Assembly (NCBI GenBank): GCA_024276995.1
Contig: JAJRWB010000046.1
Coordinates: forward strand, 24,552 to 88,551
Length of the DNA stretch: 64,000 bases
DNA from: Candidatus Eiseniibacteriota bacterium
GTDB taxonomy: Bacteria > Orphanbacterota > Orphanbacteria > Orphanbacterales > Orphanbacteraceae
Reading direction: 5' to 3'
Shown: positions 1 to 8,994 of the stretch, in pieces
Position numbering within the stretch: the stretch's first letter is position 1
How the letters are laid out: every line of letters begins with the position of its first letter
The notes under the pieces: generated by a model
What the model was told of the DNA's origin: nothing
Seen by the model: the letters and a program-made list of their open reading frames with translations, nothing else
The model's database searches: none
Position numbers and translations under genes: made by a program

Positions 1-2
1 TT

Positions 3-80
3 GTGGAGCAGGAAGTGGTGGTTCCCGAAGAGGGCACCGTGAAGGCCGACTTCCAGTTCGGAAAGAGAAAGAAACGCTGA
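3..80 (+). CDS. C-terminal end of an unidentified protein (partial)
   Basis: The window opens inside a reading frame that ends with TGA at 78-80 and encodes a 25-residue tail, acidic and then very basic, ending FGKRKKR. The fragment is too short to assign to a family. It has the same strand as the cytochrome operon that starts 64 bases later and could be its first gene, but nothing in the 25 residues shows this. Confidence 0.5.
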   Translation: MEQEVVVPEEGTVKADFQFGKRKKR

Positions 81-144
81 TGCCGGCTTCGAGACCGGCC
101 GACATCGAAATTTGAATTCGAAAACGTTATGAACAGGCGGTAGC

Positions 145-657
145 ATGTTCGCGTTTCGCCCCGGCGTATTCCTGATTGCATTGGTCCCCGCCGTTCTGTG
201 GCCGGGCTGTTCGCGGAAAGCCGACCAGCCGGTGGCGTTCAACCACAAGCTGCACATCTATAACGGTGTCGCGTGCACCGTGTGCCACGTGGGCGCCGAA
301 ACCGGCCTCAGGGCCGGCCTGCCCGGTGTGGAAACGTGCAGGAGATGCCACGAAGATCTTCTCTACGAATCGGACGAGGAGGCCAAGATCCGCCTCGCCG
401 TCGAATTGGATCGCGATCTCGACTGGATTCCTCTCACGAGACTCGCTCCGTTCGTTCTCTTCTCTCACAATCGTCATGTGACGCTCGGCAAGTTCAACTG
501 CGTGACGTGTCACGGCGATGTGGCCTCGTGGTCGGTGCCTCCGCGCGTTCCGGAGAGGAACTTCCACGGCAGGCCGGGCATGGCCGACTGTATCGGTTGT
601 CATCAGGAGAGCCACAGCCGCTACGCGGGCAGCGACTGTCTTTTTTGTCATCATTAA
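145..657 (+). CDS. Pentaheme c-type cytochrome subunit (QrcA/ActA-like)
   Basis: A 170-residue exported protein with five CxxCH heme-binding motifs at residues 44-48, 65-69, 119-123, 149-153 and 165-169. Extra histidines (such as H34, H37, H108 and H111) could give bis-His ligation as in class III cytochromes. The N-terminus is hydrophobic and ends in a Pro-Gly-Cys at residues 20-22, so it may be a lipoprotein, although the lipobox is imperfect. A pentaheme cytochrome just upstream of molybdopterin-family, four-cluster ferredoxin and NrfD genes is the arrangement of alternative complex III (ActA) and resembles the Qrc complex (QrcA). By that analogy it would pass electrons between the periplasmic side of the complex and soluble carriers. 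It is the first complete gene of a tightly packed eight-gene run; no promoter is evident in the 64 bases upstream. Confidence 0.85.
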   Translation: MFAFRPGVFLIALVPAVLWPGCSRKADQPVAFNHKLHIYNGVACTVCHVGAETGLRAGLPGVETCRRCHEDLLYESDEEAKIRLAVELDRDLDWIPLTRLAPFVLFSHNRHVTLGKFNCVTCHGDVASWSVPPRVPERNFHGRPGMADCIGCHQESHSRYAGSDCLFCHH

Positions 658-667
658 GGGGGATCGG

Positions 668-3016
668 ATGACCCTGACGCGCCGGAAGTTTCTAGCCTGC
701 CTCTCCGCGGCGGGGATGGGAACTCTCGCGACCGGCTGGATCGGCGGCCGGCTCCAGGCGATGGTGGACGAGAAGATCTTCCCTATGCCTTCCGGTGTCG
801 GGTTGGAGAGGTGGCTCGGCACATCGTGCGGTCTTTGCGCGGCGGGCTGCGGGCAGAGAATCCGCTTCGTCGACGGCCTGCCCGTGGGCATTGCCGGAAA
901 CCCCCTCGATCCGGCGAGCGGGGGCGGGCTGTGTCCCGCCGGCTTCTCCGGCCTGTGGGACGCGCTCTCGGAAGACCGGATCCGCTCTCCCCTGGCGCGC
1001 CGCGGCGAGAGGGGGAGCGGCCGGTGGGAGGCGATCGGCTGGGACCGGGCGCTCGACACGCTCTCGGCGAGACTCGCCGCCTTGCGGGCCTCGCGGACTC
1101 CGGAACGGTTCGTCGTTCTCGAGGGGGGGAGCGATCCGATTCGAAGCCGTTGGATCGAACATCTTCTCGCTTCCTTCGGTTCCCCCAACCACTGCATGAC
1201 GGAAAACCCGATGGGACTGTGGGACGCTGCGGTCGGTCGAGTTCTCGGAACGGGCGGTCTCTCCCTCGCTCCCGATCTCGACCGCGCGGGCGCGATCCTT
1301 TCTTTTGGATATGAACTTTTCGAAACGGACGCCAACCCGGTCTGGCAGAGCGCCGTGTGGGGAAGATTGAGGGATCCCGAAAAGGAGAGCGCCCCGCCGT
1401 TCGTCTATGCCGGTCCGCGCCTTTCCCCGACGGGATACAAGGCGGATCTCTTCCTGGCGTGTCGTCCCGGCACCGAAGGGGCGGTCGCCCTCGGCCTGGC
1501 ATACGCGCTTTTCCAGGAAAGCCTCGTGGACGACGGGAATCTCGGGTCGTTTACCTCCGAAGATATTTCGGGCCTTCGTCTCTGGTTGAGAAAGAAGTTT
1601 CATCCCGAGGCGGTGGAACGGATCACCGGTGTTGCGCCGAAACTCCTCTTCCGTGTTGCACGGTCGATGAGCCGGAACCGGGGAATCGCCCTCGTCGGCT
1701 CATCTCCCCTCGCCGGGCCGAACGGTTACGGAACCGCTCTCGCCGTGGCGACACTCAACGTGCTTCTCGGCGCCTTCGGGCGGGAGGGAGGGTGGGTCGC
1801 CCCGCCCCGCCTTCCGGTGGAAATGCCGTCCCGTCCGCTACCAGACGAGATCGCCCGCGCGGGCCTCGACAGGGGAAGACTCGACCGCGCCGGGAGCGGC
1901 GGCATCGACGTGAAGCAAGCACCCGGCCGCTTCTGGGAGCAACTCGCGTCGGGAGGTCCCTACGCGGTCGATACGATGCTGATCACCGGAACGAATCTTC
2001 TCCGGGAGCTTCCCGATCCGGGGCGGATCGCGAAAGTCCTGAGCAGCATTCCCTTCGTGGCGGTCACGGCGAGCCGGATGAACGAAACGGCGGAGCAGGC
2101 CGACCTCATCCTGCCGGAGGCGACGTACCTCGAATCGTGGGGGTTGGTGATCTCCCGCAGCGCCCTTCCCTTCTCCCGGGTCGGCCTTCGCCAGCCCGCC
2201 TTCGGGCCGCTATACGACTCGATGCAATTCGAGGATATCTGGTTCGAACTCGCCCGGCGATCGGGTGCTTTCGAGCCGGGCGACATCCCGCGGAACATGG
2301 AATCGTGGGTGCGTGCCGCCGCCGCCGACCTCGCGGGAGCGGAACGGGGAATCGTGCCGAACAGCGTCGGCGACGGCGATCTGGCGGCGTACCTCGAGGC
2401 GGGCGGTTGGAAGGCGACCGATCCCGCGGAATCGTCCGGATCTTTCTGGAAACGGCTTCGCCGTTCCGCGGTTTGGACCGCCATGCCGGCGGGGCGTCCT
2501 TCTCCTGGAGAGCTGTTCCGCGCCGGGCGCGCCTCCCTGACCGGCGGCGACGGGAAGAAGGAGATGGAAAAACTTGCGGGAGAAGAGGTCGCCGAGAAGG
2601 GAGAGAACGGCGACGAGGTCGCCCTCCTCTTGACCGACGCGACCACCCTGTGGGGGGGAAGAACTTCTGGGACTCCGCTCATGCTCGAGATGGCGGCATT
2701 CCACCAGAGCAAAGGGTGGGAGACGGTGTGCGAGATCAACCCGGCCACCGCGGAATCTCTTGGTGTCGCCGACGGGGACGGCGGCGTTCTCTCGAATCGG
2801 AAGGGAACGATTCACGTGCGAATCGTAACCACTCAGAAAGTGCCCCCCGGCGTTGCCGCGGTGCTCAGGGGGCTCTCCGGGACGTGGCCGAAGGGACTCG
2901 CCGCGGGCCGCAGGGGAAACCCGCTGGAACTGTTCGGGTCCCGCGAGAACATGATGACGGGAAGCTGGATTCTCACGGCGCGCGCCCGCTTGACGCGCGA
3001 TGACGGAACCGCATAG
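668..3016 (+). CDS. Tat-exported molybdopterin oxidoreductase-family subunit (QrcB/ActB1-like)
   Basis: A 782-residue member of the molybdopterin-dinucleotide oxidoreductase family. The N-terminus has a twin-arginine motif (TRRKFL, residues 4-9), so export should be by the Tat system. Cysteines 54, 57, 61 and 89 fit the CxxCxxxC...C ligand set of a [4Fe-4S] cluster near the N-terminus. A C-terminal dinucleotide-binding-like domain is present. QrcB and ActB of related complexes have lost the molybdenum cofactor, and I could not identify a convincing Mo-ligand residue here, so catalytic activity is uncertain. The ATG at 668 is preferred over upstream starts in the same frame because AAGGGGG lies just before it and the Tat motif follows at once. 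The gene sits 10 bases after the pentaheme gene and 8 before the ferredoxin subunit. Confidence 0.85.
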   Translation: MTLTRRKFLACLSAAGMGTLATGWIGGRLQAMVDEKIFPMPSGVGLERWLGTSCGLCAAGCGQRIRFVDGLPVGIAGNPLDPASGGGLCPAGFSGLWDALSEDRIRSPLARRGERGSGRWEAIGWDRALDTLSARLAALRASRTPERFVVLEGGSDPIRSRWIEHLLASFGSPNHCMTENPMGLWDAAVGRVLGTGGLSLAPDLDRAGAILSFGYELFETDANPVWQSAVWGRLRDPEKESAPPFVYAGPRLSPTGYKADLFLACRPGTEGAVALGLAYALFQESLVDDGNLGSFTSEDISGLRLWLRKKFHPEAVERITGVAPKLLFRVARSMSRNRGIALVGSSPLAGPNGYGTALAVATLNVLLGAFGREGGWVAPPRLPVEMPSRPLPDEIARAGLDRGRLDRAGSGGIDVKQAPGRFWEQLASGGPYAVDTMLITGTNLLRELPDPGRIAKVLSSIPFVAVTASRMNETAEQADLILPEATYLESWGLVISRSALPFSRVGLRQPAFGPLYDSMQFEDIWFELARRSGAFEPGDIPRNMESWVRAAAADLAGAERGIVPNSVGDGDLAAYLEAGGWKATDPAESSGSFWKRLRRSAVWTAMPAGRPSPGELFRAGRASLTGGDGKKEMEKLAGEEVAEKGENGDEVALLLTDATTLWGGRTSGTPLMLEMAAFHQSKGWETVCEINPATAESLGVADGDGGVLSNRKGTIHVRIVTTQKVPPGVAAVLRGLSGTWPKGLAAGRRGNPLELFGSRENMMTGSWILTARARLTRDDGTA

Positions 3017-3024
3017 GAGCGCCC

Positions 3025-3717
3025 ATGCCGATCTGGGGAATGGTGATCGACCTCGACAGGTGCACCGGATGTGGCGGCTGCATGGCCGCCTGCAAGGTGG
3101 AGAACAACGTGCAGGTGGTGCCCCCCGGAGAGGCTCTCAAGGGCCGCGGCATGCACTGGCTCACCATCCTCTCGCGCACCGAGGGGGAGTACCCCGACGT
3201 GGAGGCGGTGCTCCAACCCGACCTTTGCATGATGTGCGACGACGCCCCCTGCACGAAAGTCTGTCCGGTCCACGCCACGTACAGGGGGGCGTACGGCCTC
3301 GTGGCGCAGATCTATCCGCGCTGCATCGGATGCCGGTACTGCATGGCCGCCTGCCCCTACACGGTGAAGTTCTTCAACTGGACGGCGGGAGAGGAAGGCG
3401 TGAATCTCTCCTCATCGCTCAACCCGGACGTGTCGGTCCGCCCGAAGGGCGTGGTTGAGAAGTGTACATTCTGCTACCACAGGCTGCAGAAGGCGAAGGA
3501 GAGAGTCCGCGCCGAACAAAGGGAGATCGCCGGCGGGGACTACGTTCCCGCGTGCGTGGAAATGTGCCCCGCGAAGGCGATGACTTTCGGAGACTTGGAC
3601 GACGGCGAATCCCCCGTGAGCCGACTTGCTGCGAGCCGGCGCGCCTCGCAGCTGCTCGAGCACCTGGGCACCGAACCGAAGGTCTACTACCTGAGCAAGC
3701 GGGATCGAAATGTTTAA
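3025..3717 (+). CDS. Four-cluster ferredoxin subunit (QrcC/ActB2/PsrB-like)
   Basis: A 230-residue iron-sulfur electron-transfer subunit of the DmsB/PsrB family. The cysteine sets are C13/16/19/23, C68/71/76/80, C100/103/106/110 and C147/150/177/181, enough for four cubane clusters. It should wire the molybdopterin-family subunit to the NrfD-type membrane subunit. It has no signal peptide of its own. In related complexes this subunit is exported together with its Tat-tagged partner, which probably applies here. The start is preceded by GGAG and the end overlaps the NrfD gene by 8 bases. In canonical ActB the molybdopterin-like and ferredoxin parts are one protein; here they are separate, as in Qrc and Psr. 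Confidence 0.9.
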   Translation: MPIWGMVIDLDRCTGCGGCMAACKVENNVQVVPPGEALKGRGMHWLTILSRTEGEYPDVEAVLQPDLCMMCDDAPCTKVCPVHATYRGAYGLVAQIYPRCIGCRYCMAACPYTVKFFNWTAGEEGVNLSSSLNPDVSVRPKGVVEKCTFCYHRLQKAKERVRAEQREIAGGDYVPACVEMCPAKAMTFGDLDDGESPVSRLAASRRASQLLEHLGTEPKVYYLSKRDRNV

Positions 3718-5050
3718 GCCCGATCCATTCAAAGACGATACGCTCTTCGAGCCGATCGAAAAGACCGGGAGGGCGTTCTGGCTGATTTTCGGCGTCTCGT
3801 TCGCCGTGTTCGTCGTCGGTCTCGGTTACTACGTGCAGCAGCTCAGAAACGGCCTGGGCGTGACCGGCATGATGCAACCGGTGACGTGGGGCTTCTATAT
3901 CATCAACTTCGTCTTCTTCATCGGCATCAGCCATGCCGGCACGCTGATCTCGGCGATTCTCCGCCTCACCCAGGCGGAGTGGCGGCGGCCGATCACCCGC
4001 ATGGCCGAGGTGATCACCGCCATCGTCCTCGCCATCGGCGGGCTCCACCCGATCATCGATCTCGGACGGCCCGATCGCGTGCTGAACGTATTCCGCGCGG
4101 GCAGGCTCCAGTCTCCCCTCTTGTGGGACGTCACGTGCATCACAGCCTACTTCGCCGCGAGCACGGTCTATCTCTTCCTCCCGCTCATTCCCGACATCGC
4201 GCTCCTGAGGGATCGGAAGAAGAAGTTCCATTGGCTCTACTCGTTCCTGTCGTGGGGCTGGAAGGGAACGCCCGCCCAGTGGAAGGTGCTGAACCGGGCG
4301 ATCAACATCATGATGATCGCCGTGATTCCGATCGCCGTTTCCGTTCACACCGTGATCTCCTACATCTTCGCCATGACGCTGCAGCCGGGGTGGCACAGTA
4401 CTATATTCGGCCCGTATTTCGTGGTGGGGGCGATCTTCTCCGGTATCGCGGCGCTCTTCATCGTGATGATCGCCTTTCGAAAGGCGTTCCACCTGGAAGG
4501 ATACCTGAAGGAGATCCACTTCCAGCAACTCTCGAAGCTCCTCCTCGCCATGTCGGTGCTTTGGTTCTACTTCACCTTCTGCGAGTACCTCACCGGGACG
4601 TACGGCGGGGAACCGCGGGAGATGACCACCATCATGTACAAATTCAGCGGCCCGTACGCGCCGTTCTTCTGGACCATGGTGATCTTCAACTTCGTGATCC
4701 CCATGGTCTTCCTTTCGAACCGGAAACTGCGGAAGGTTCCGGGAATCCTGATCGCCTCGATCGCGGTGGTGATCGGCATGTGGCTCGAACGGCTCATCAT
4801 CGTGGTGCCCACCCTCGAGAACCCCGCCCTTCCGGTGATGCGCTCGATCTACATCCCCTCGATGACGGAGATCGCCCTTCTCGCCGCGGCGGTGGCGGTG
4901 TTCGTCATGGGATTCCTCGGGTTTTCGAAACTCTTTCCGCTCATTTCGGTATGGGAGTGCCAGGAGGGGCGCGCATTGTCGGTGAGCGAGACGTCGGAGA
5001 GGATCGAAACGTATCTTCCCGACGCGGAGGCGCAACATGTCCGCGACTGA
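3710..5050 (+). CDS. NrfD/PsrC-family integral membrane subunit (QrcD/ActC-like)
   Basis: A 446-residue, strongly hydrophobic protein with about ten predicted transmembrane helices, typical of the NrfD/PsrC/ActC family, which binds the quinone or quinol. Characteristic stretches are GFYIINFVFFIGISHAG near residues 63-79 and HPIIDLGRPDR near residues 104-114. It would be the membrane anchor and quinone site of the complex formed with the three preceding genes. It overlaps the ferredoxin gene by 8 bases and the next small membrane gene by 14, so translation is probably coupled. Only one NrfD-type gene is present; alternative complex III normally has two (ActC and ActF). Confidence 0.88.
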   Translation: MFKPDPFKDDTLFEPIEKTGRAFWLIFGVSFAVFVVGLGYYVQQLRNGLGVTGMMQPVTWGFYIINFVFFIGISHAGTLISAILRLTQAEWRRPITRMAEVITAIVLAIGGLHPIIDLGRPDRVLNVFRAGRLQSPLLWDVTCITAYFAASTVYLFLPLIPDIALLRDRKKKFHWLYSFLSWGWKGTPAQWKVLNRAINIMMIAVIPIAVSVHTVISYIFAMTLQPGWHSTIFGPYFVVGAIFSGIAALFIVMIAFRKAFHLEGYLKEIHFQQLSKLLLAMSVLWFYFTFCEYLTGTYGGEPREMTTIMYKFSGPYAPFFWTMVIFNFVIPMVFLSNRKLRKVPGILIASIAVVIGMWLERLIIVVPTLENPALPVMRSIYIPSMTEIALLAAAVAVFVMGFLGFSKLFPLISVWECQEGRALSVSETSERIETYLPDAEAQHVRD

Positions 5051-5339
5051 CCGGCACTCCGACGCCTATCTCAAGCTGATCTTCCTTGCGCAGATCGCGT
5101 CGATCACCATGATGTGGATGTTTCTCGTCAGCGTCGTCCTGTGGATCCTGCACCTCGTGAACGTGGCGAGAGAGCTTCACGACGCGCTTACGGCATCGAT
5201 CGGGCTCAGCCTGATCGTCCTGCCGGCCTACTCCCTGGTGGCGGCCATACTGACGTTCGTCTTCTTCGGCCTGCGAAGAGGGGCGCGCAGCGAGAACGAC
5301 GAGCCGGGCGAGAGCGAGGGGGAGCGCCATGATTCGTAA
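5037..5339 (+). CDS. Small two-helix membrane protein of the respiratory operon
   Basis: A 100-residue protein with two hydrophobic segments at roughly residues 13-35 and 52-78 and a charged, acidic C-terminus. GGAGG lies just before the ATG. It overlaps the NrfD gene by 14 bases and the tetraheme cytochrome gene by 11. I do not recognise the family. Its position and two-helix topology suggest a small accessory subunit of the membrane complex, or an anchor for the cytochromes that follow, but that rests on context alone. Confidence 0.7.
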   Translation: MSATDRHSDAYLKLIFLAQIASITMMWMFLVSVVLWILHLVNVARELHDALTASIGLSLIVLPAYSLVAAILTFVFFGLRRGARSENDEPGESEGERHDS

Positions 5340-6498
5340 TCGGCGCGCATCGTCGATCGCCCTGTTCGGACTCGTTCTCTTTGCCTTGTGGGGGGCGCCC
5401 GTCGCCGCGCAGCACGTCTCCGGCGAGGATTCGACACTCGATAGGGTCTGGCGCGGCCGGGAGCTGGTGTCGAAGAAGGGTTGCCTCGAATGCCACGGGT
5501 GGCTCGGCGGGGGCGACAAGGTGGCGCCCGACCTGGTCGCCCTCGGCCGGGGCCGGCGGCTCGAACAGGTGTTCGCCGCCCTCTGGAATCACGTGCCCCA
5601 GATGGCGGCCCACCTCCGCGAGGGGAAACGCCTTCCGTCACTCACGCCGGACGACCTGAGCGATCTGTTCTCCTTTTTTCTGGCCATGGATTATGTCGGC
5701 GAGGCGGGGGACGCGTCCCGGGGCGAGGAGCTGCTCGCCGATCGCGGTTGTCTTCATTGTCACGAAAAGGGCATCGATCCGGGCGGCATCGGTCCCCCTC
5801 TCGTCGATATCGCCTCCACCGGTTCTCCGGTCGCCCTCCTCGTGCGGCTCTTCAAGGCGTATCCGGTGATGTCTTCCGAACTCCGTTCCATGGGAATGAC
5901 GTGGCCGCAATGGAGCGGCCGCGACATGGCCGACCTGACCGCCGCGCTCAGCGGTTTTCTCCCGGCGGGCCGAGCCCCCCACCTGCTCGAACCGGGCCGT
6001 CCGGACGACGGGAGACGGCAGTTCGATCGTCTCGGATGCGTGTCGTGCCACGGCGATGCCGGCGGGAAGAAACCGTGGGCCACCCGGAGCGCGGCGGAAA
6101 ACGCAGCGGCCCTTCTGAATCATCTTCCTAAAGTCCGCGAAGGCGCCGCCGCGAAGGGGATCGACCGTGTGGGGGAGACCGATATGGTCGACCTGCTCGC
6201 GTTTCTCACGTGGGACGGCGCCACGCTCGAGGGAGGGGACGCGACCCGCGGATGGGAGATCTTCAGCGGGAGGCGCTGCGTGTCGTGTCACCGGCCTGCG
6301 GAAGCGGGGGGGATTTCGAAACCGTACGCCGAGTTGGCGCGGTTCGCGAATCCGTACGACGCCGCCGCGGCGATGATCTCCCACGGTGAGAACATGATCC
6401 TCGCCACCCGGCTCCGGGATGTCGCCTGGCCGCGCCTTACCGAACAGGAAGCTCTCGATCTTCTCGCTTTCCTCGCACCGAAGGAGGGGAAACGATGA
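5329..6498 (+). CDS. Tetraheme cytochrome c built of four class I-like domains
   Basis: A 389-residue secreted protein with an N-terminal signal peptide ending near VAAQ (residues 25-28). Its four CxxCH motifs at C52-H56, C141-H145, C237-H241 and C317-H321 are spaced about 80-96 residues apart, so the protein is probably a string of four monoheme cytochrome c domains. Methionine-containing stretches that could supply a sixth ligand follow the first, second and fourth motifs; the third domain has no obvious one. It overlaps its neighbours by 11 and 4 bases. It is likely a periplasmic electron wire for the Qrc/ACIII-like complex. The electron acceptor is not evident from sequence. Confidence 0.85.
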   Translation: MIRNRRASSIALFGLVLFALWGAPVAAQHVSGEDSTLDRVWRGRELVSKKGCLECHGWLGGGDKVAPDLVALGRGRRLEQVFAALWNHVPQMAAHLREGKRLPSLTPDDLSDLFSFFLAMDYVGEAGDASRGEELLADRGCLHCHEKGIDPGGIGPPLVDIASTGSPVALLVRLFKAYPVMSSELRSMGMTWPQWSGRDMADLTAALSGFLPAGRAPHLLEPGRPDDGRRQFDRLGCVSCHGDAGGKKPWATRSAAENAAALLNHLPKVREGAAAKGIDRVGETDMVDLLAFLTWDGATLEGGDATRGWEIFSGRRCVSCHRPAEAGGISKPYAELARFANPYDAAAAMISHGENMILATRLRDVAWPRLTEQEALDLLAFLAPKEGKR

Positions 6499-8450
6499 AT
6501 CGCGGCGCCGGGCGAATCACTGTCGGTGTGACCGGAGCGCTGCTTGCGGGTGGGGCGATGCTCTTTCCCGGCGTCGCCGCCCACGCCGCCGACGGGGCGG
6601 CGGAGAAAGCGAACGGTGGCCCTTTCGCCGTTCCGGAAATGGTGGTGAACGACACGCTCGGCATAAGGGACCGGTGCACATCGTGCCACACCGGGATCAG
6701 GGATCCCGGCATGGCCGGCCGGGGGCAGCCTGCTGCCGCCCATCCCGGCGGATTCCTGGTCGATCACAGGGTGGAGCGCTTCGGTTGCACCCCCTGTCAC
6801 GGCGGAGACGGTACCGCCACAAGCGCCGATCGCGCCCACGGTGCGGTGGGCGGTGGAAAACCGATGGCCGTCGGGCGCCGTGTCGAGATGGCGTGCGCCC
6901 GCTGCCACGCGGATGCGCTCCACCTCGATGGAGCGCCCTTTCTCAGCCTGGGCCGGCGATCGATCGACCGGTACGGCTGTGTCGGATGTCACCGGATCGG
7001 CGGATTCGCCTGGCGGGAAGGCAAGGCGCCCGACCTGAACGGCTTCGCCTCTCGATCGAACGCCGAGTGGGTGTACACATGGCTCGGCGATCCGAAAGTG
7101 TACGCCGAAAACGCGAGGATGCCGCGCTACGAAATCGATGACAAGGCACGCGACGCCCTCACGGGATACCTCATGACATTCACCGAAGAGTCGCCCTTCG
7201 ATACCACCGCCTTTCCGGCGGAGGGGGACTTTGATAACGGGAAGCGTCTCTTCCGCCTTTCGTTCTGCATATCGTGCCATACGGTCGACGGGAAGGGCGC
7301 CGACGAGGCGATCGACCTCGGGCGGGTGGGAAACAAGTGGAATCGCGCCTCCCTTCTGCGGATGATCTCCGACACCCGTTCCCTGGCGCCCGATTCGCCG
7401 ATGCCCCAGTACACCTTCACGAACGCACAGGTCGCCGACCTGGCGGCCTACATGATGGATGAACTGTACGACCCGTATTTCGCCGATCCGGAAGAGGATT
7501 CCACGCTGGCGAATCTCGGGAACTCGTGGCCCTCGGAGGAGGAGAGAGTCGACGCCGGCAGGAGATTGTTTAAGGAATTGCGTTGCGCCAACTGTCACTC
7601 CTTCCCGGGAGGCGAGGAGTGGATCCGCGTCGGCCCCGATCTGAGGGAGATGACCGGTGATCTGCTCGTGAGCCTCGGCCGGAACGAGGGGATCGATTTT
7701 CCCTGGAGTCTCGAGGAGTACGTCTGGAGGAAGGTGAACGATCCCCGGGGGATGGAACCGGCGGAGTACCGTTACAAGATGCCCTCGTACGATCTGGATG
7801 AGAGGACCGCTCTGGGTATCTCCATGGCGGTACTCGCCCAGATGATCGACGATGAACCGACCGCGGCGTTTCTCGTCCACGATCGCGAAATGGATCCCCT
7901 CGAACTGGAAGGGGAATTCGGAGAACTGGTGTCGCGCTATCGGTGCACGTCGTGCCACTCCTTTTCGGGGGTGGGGCACAACACGACGTACGATTTGGGC
8001 ATGGAAGGGAGCCGCGTTCAGCGGAAGTGGCTAAGGGATTACCTCCAGATGCCGTACACGATACGGCCGATCCTCACCATTCGAATGCCGTTCTTCAACA
8101 TCACCGACGAGCAGGCGGAAGTGCTCGCAGACGGGATCATGAGAACCCGAAGAGACGTGCTCGTCGAGGGGGAAGGCGACTTCCGGCAGAGTCCGGCGCG
8201 CATCGCCGCCGGGAAGCGGCTCTTCGACGAGAGCGGCTGTCTCGCGTGCCACCAGATGGGGTCGAAGGGGGGATACGTGGGGCCGAGTTTCACGGCGGGA
8301 AGCCCGGTGGGCAGAAAACTCACCCCCGGGTGGATCGTGCGCTGGCTCGATGATCCGGCCGCGATCAAGCCGGAAGTGCCGGAGCCGCGCTACGGGTTCA
8401 CGCTGGAGCAGAGAAGGAGCATCGCCTCGTACCTGATGTCGATCCGGTAA
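6495..8450 (+). CDS. Octaheme cytochrome c, compact tetraheme head plus four cytochrome c domains
   Basis: A 651-residue secreted protein with a signal peptide ending near residue 32 (AHAAD). It has eight CxxCH motifs: H65, H102, H138 and H166 crowd into about 105 residues like a small multiheme module, while H262, H368, H488 and H586 are spaced about 100 residues apart like separate class I cytochrome domains. MPRYE, MPQYT, YKMPSYD and MPFFN stretches following these sites resemble axial-methionine regions. The start forms an ATGA overlap with the tetraheme gene, and GGAGGGGA precedes it. A role as a long periplasmic electron relay of the complex encoded upstream is an inference. I do not know a named family with this exact layout. 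Confidence 0.85.
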   Translation: MNRGAGRITVGVTGALLAGGAMLFPGVAAHAADGAAEKANGGPFAVPEMVVNDTLGIRDRCTSCHTGIRDPGMAGRGQPAAAHPGGFLVDHRVERFGCTPCHGGDGTATSADRAHGAVGGGKPMAVGRRVEMACARCHADALHLDGAPFLSLGRRSIDRYGCVGCHRIGGFAWREGKAPDLNGFASRSNAEWVYTWLGDPKVYAENARMPRYEIDDKARDALTGYLMTFTEESPFDTTAFPAEGDFDNGKRLFRLSFCISCHTVDGKGADEAIDLGRVGNKWNRASLLRMISDTRSLAPDSPMPQYTFTNAQVADLAAYMMDELYDPYFADPEEDSTLANLGNSWPSEEERVDAGRRLFKELRCANCHSFPGGEEWIRVGPDLREMTGDLLVSLGRNEGIDFPWSLEEYVWRKVNDPRGMEPAEYRYKMPSYDLDERTALGISMAVLAQMIDDEPTAAFLVHDREMDPLELEGEFGELVSRYRCTSCHSFSGVGHNTTYDLGMEGSRVQRKWLRDYLQMPYTIRPILTIRMPFFNITDEQAEVLADGIMRTRRDVLVEGEGDFRQSPARIAAGKRLFDESGCLACHQMGSKGGYVGPSFTAGSPVGRKLTPGWIVRWLDDPAAIKPEVPEPRYGFTLEQRRSIASYLMSIR

Positions 8451-8491
8451 CGAGGTTTTATTGCGGAGTGAATCTCCGGGAGAGCCGCACG

Positions 8492-8956
8492 ATGAAGGGA
8501 AAGATCACGGGCATGCTGATCGCGGCGGGAGTGATCCTCGCCGCCGGGGCGGCCGCCGATTCCAACGGGGCCGCCGATTCCTCCGCCGCGGGGGAACTCC
8601 CTCCCTTCGCGTCGCTCGCCGGCCGGCCTTCGGGAGGTTCAAGCGACCCGGCGCTCGATTCGGGGGCGAGGGTGTACGGCATCTACTGCGCCCGCTGCCA
8701 CGGAAACGAGGGAGGAGGTGACGGCTTCAACGCCTATAATCTCTCGTCGAACTTCGGCGTCTCTCCCGTCGCGTTCTCCGATTCCCTCACGTGGCGCGAC
8801 CTCGATGTGGAGGGTGCGCGGGCGGCGATCAAGCGGGGGGGGACGGCGGTCGGGAAATCGCGTTACATGCCGCCGTGGGAATACACCCTCTCTCCTCTCG
8901 AAGTGGAGGATGTCCTTCTCTACATCCGGTCGATGCCTTCCCTCTTCCCCGAGTAG
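8492..8956 (+). CDS. Monoheme cytochrome c (ActE-like)
   Basis: A 154-residue secreted class I cytochrome c with signal peptide, one CxxCH at C66-H70 and a RYMPPW stretch near residue 122 that fits the distal methionine. ActE of alternative complex III is likewise a small monoheme cytochrome near the end of its operon. I prefer the ATG at 8492 because a typical signal peptide follows directly; a GTG at 8468 in the same frame would add eight residues. It is the last gene of the run and is followed by a strong hairpin. It probably shuttles electrons to or from the complex. Confidence 0.85.
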   Translation: MKGKITGMLIAAGVILAAGAAADSNGAADSSAAGELPPFASLAGRPSGGSSDPALDSGARVYGIYCARCHGNEGGGDGFNAYNLSSNFGVSPVAFSDSLTWRDLDVEGARAAIKRGGTAVGKSRYMPPWEYTLSPLEVEDVLLYIRSMPSLFPE

Positions 8957-8994
8957 GAGCGACCGCTCTCCGGAAAAAGGGGAGGGTGTCGGAA

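Noticed and set aside
3419-5038. A 539-residue open frame opposite the ferredoxin and NrfD genes
   Set aside because: It is very rich in His, Arg and Asp and mirrors the hydrophobic NrfD codons; it is a shadow.
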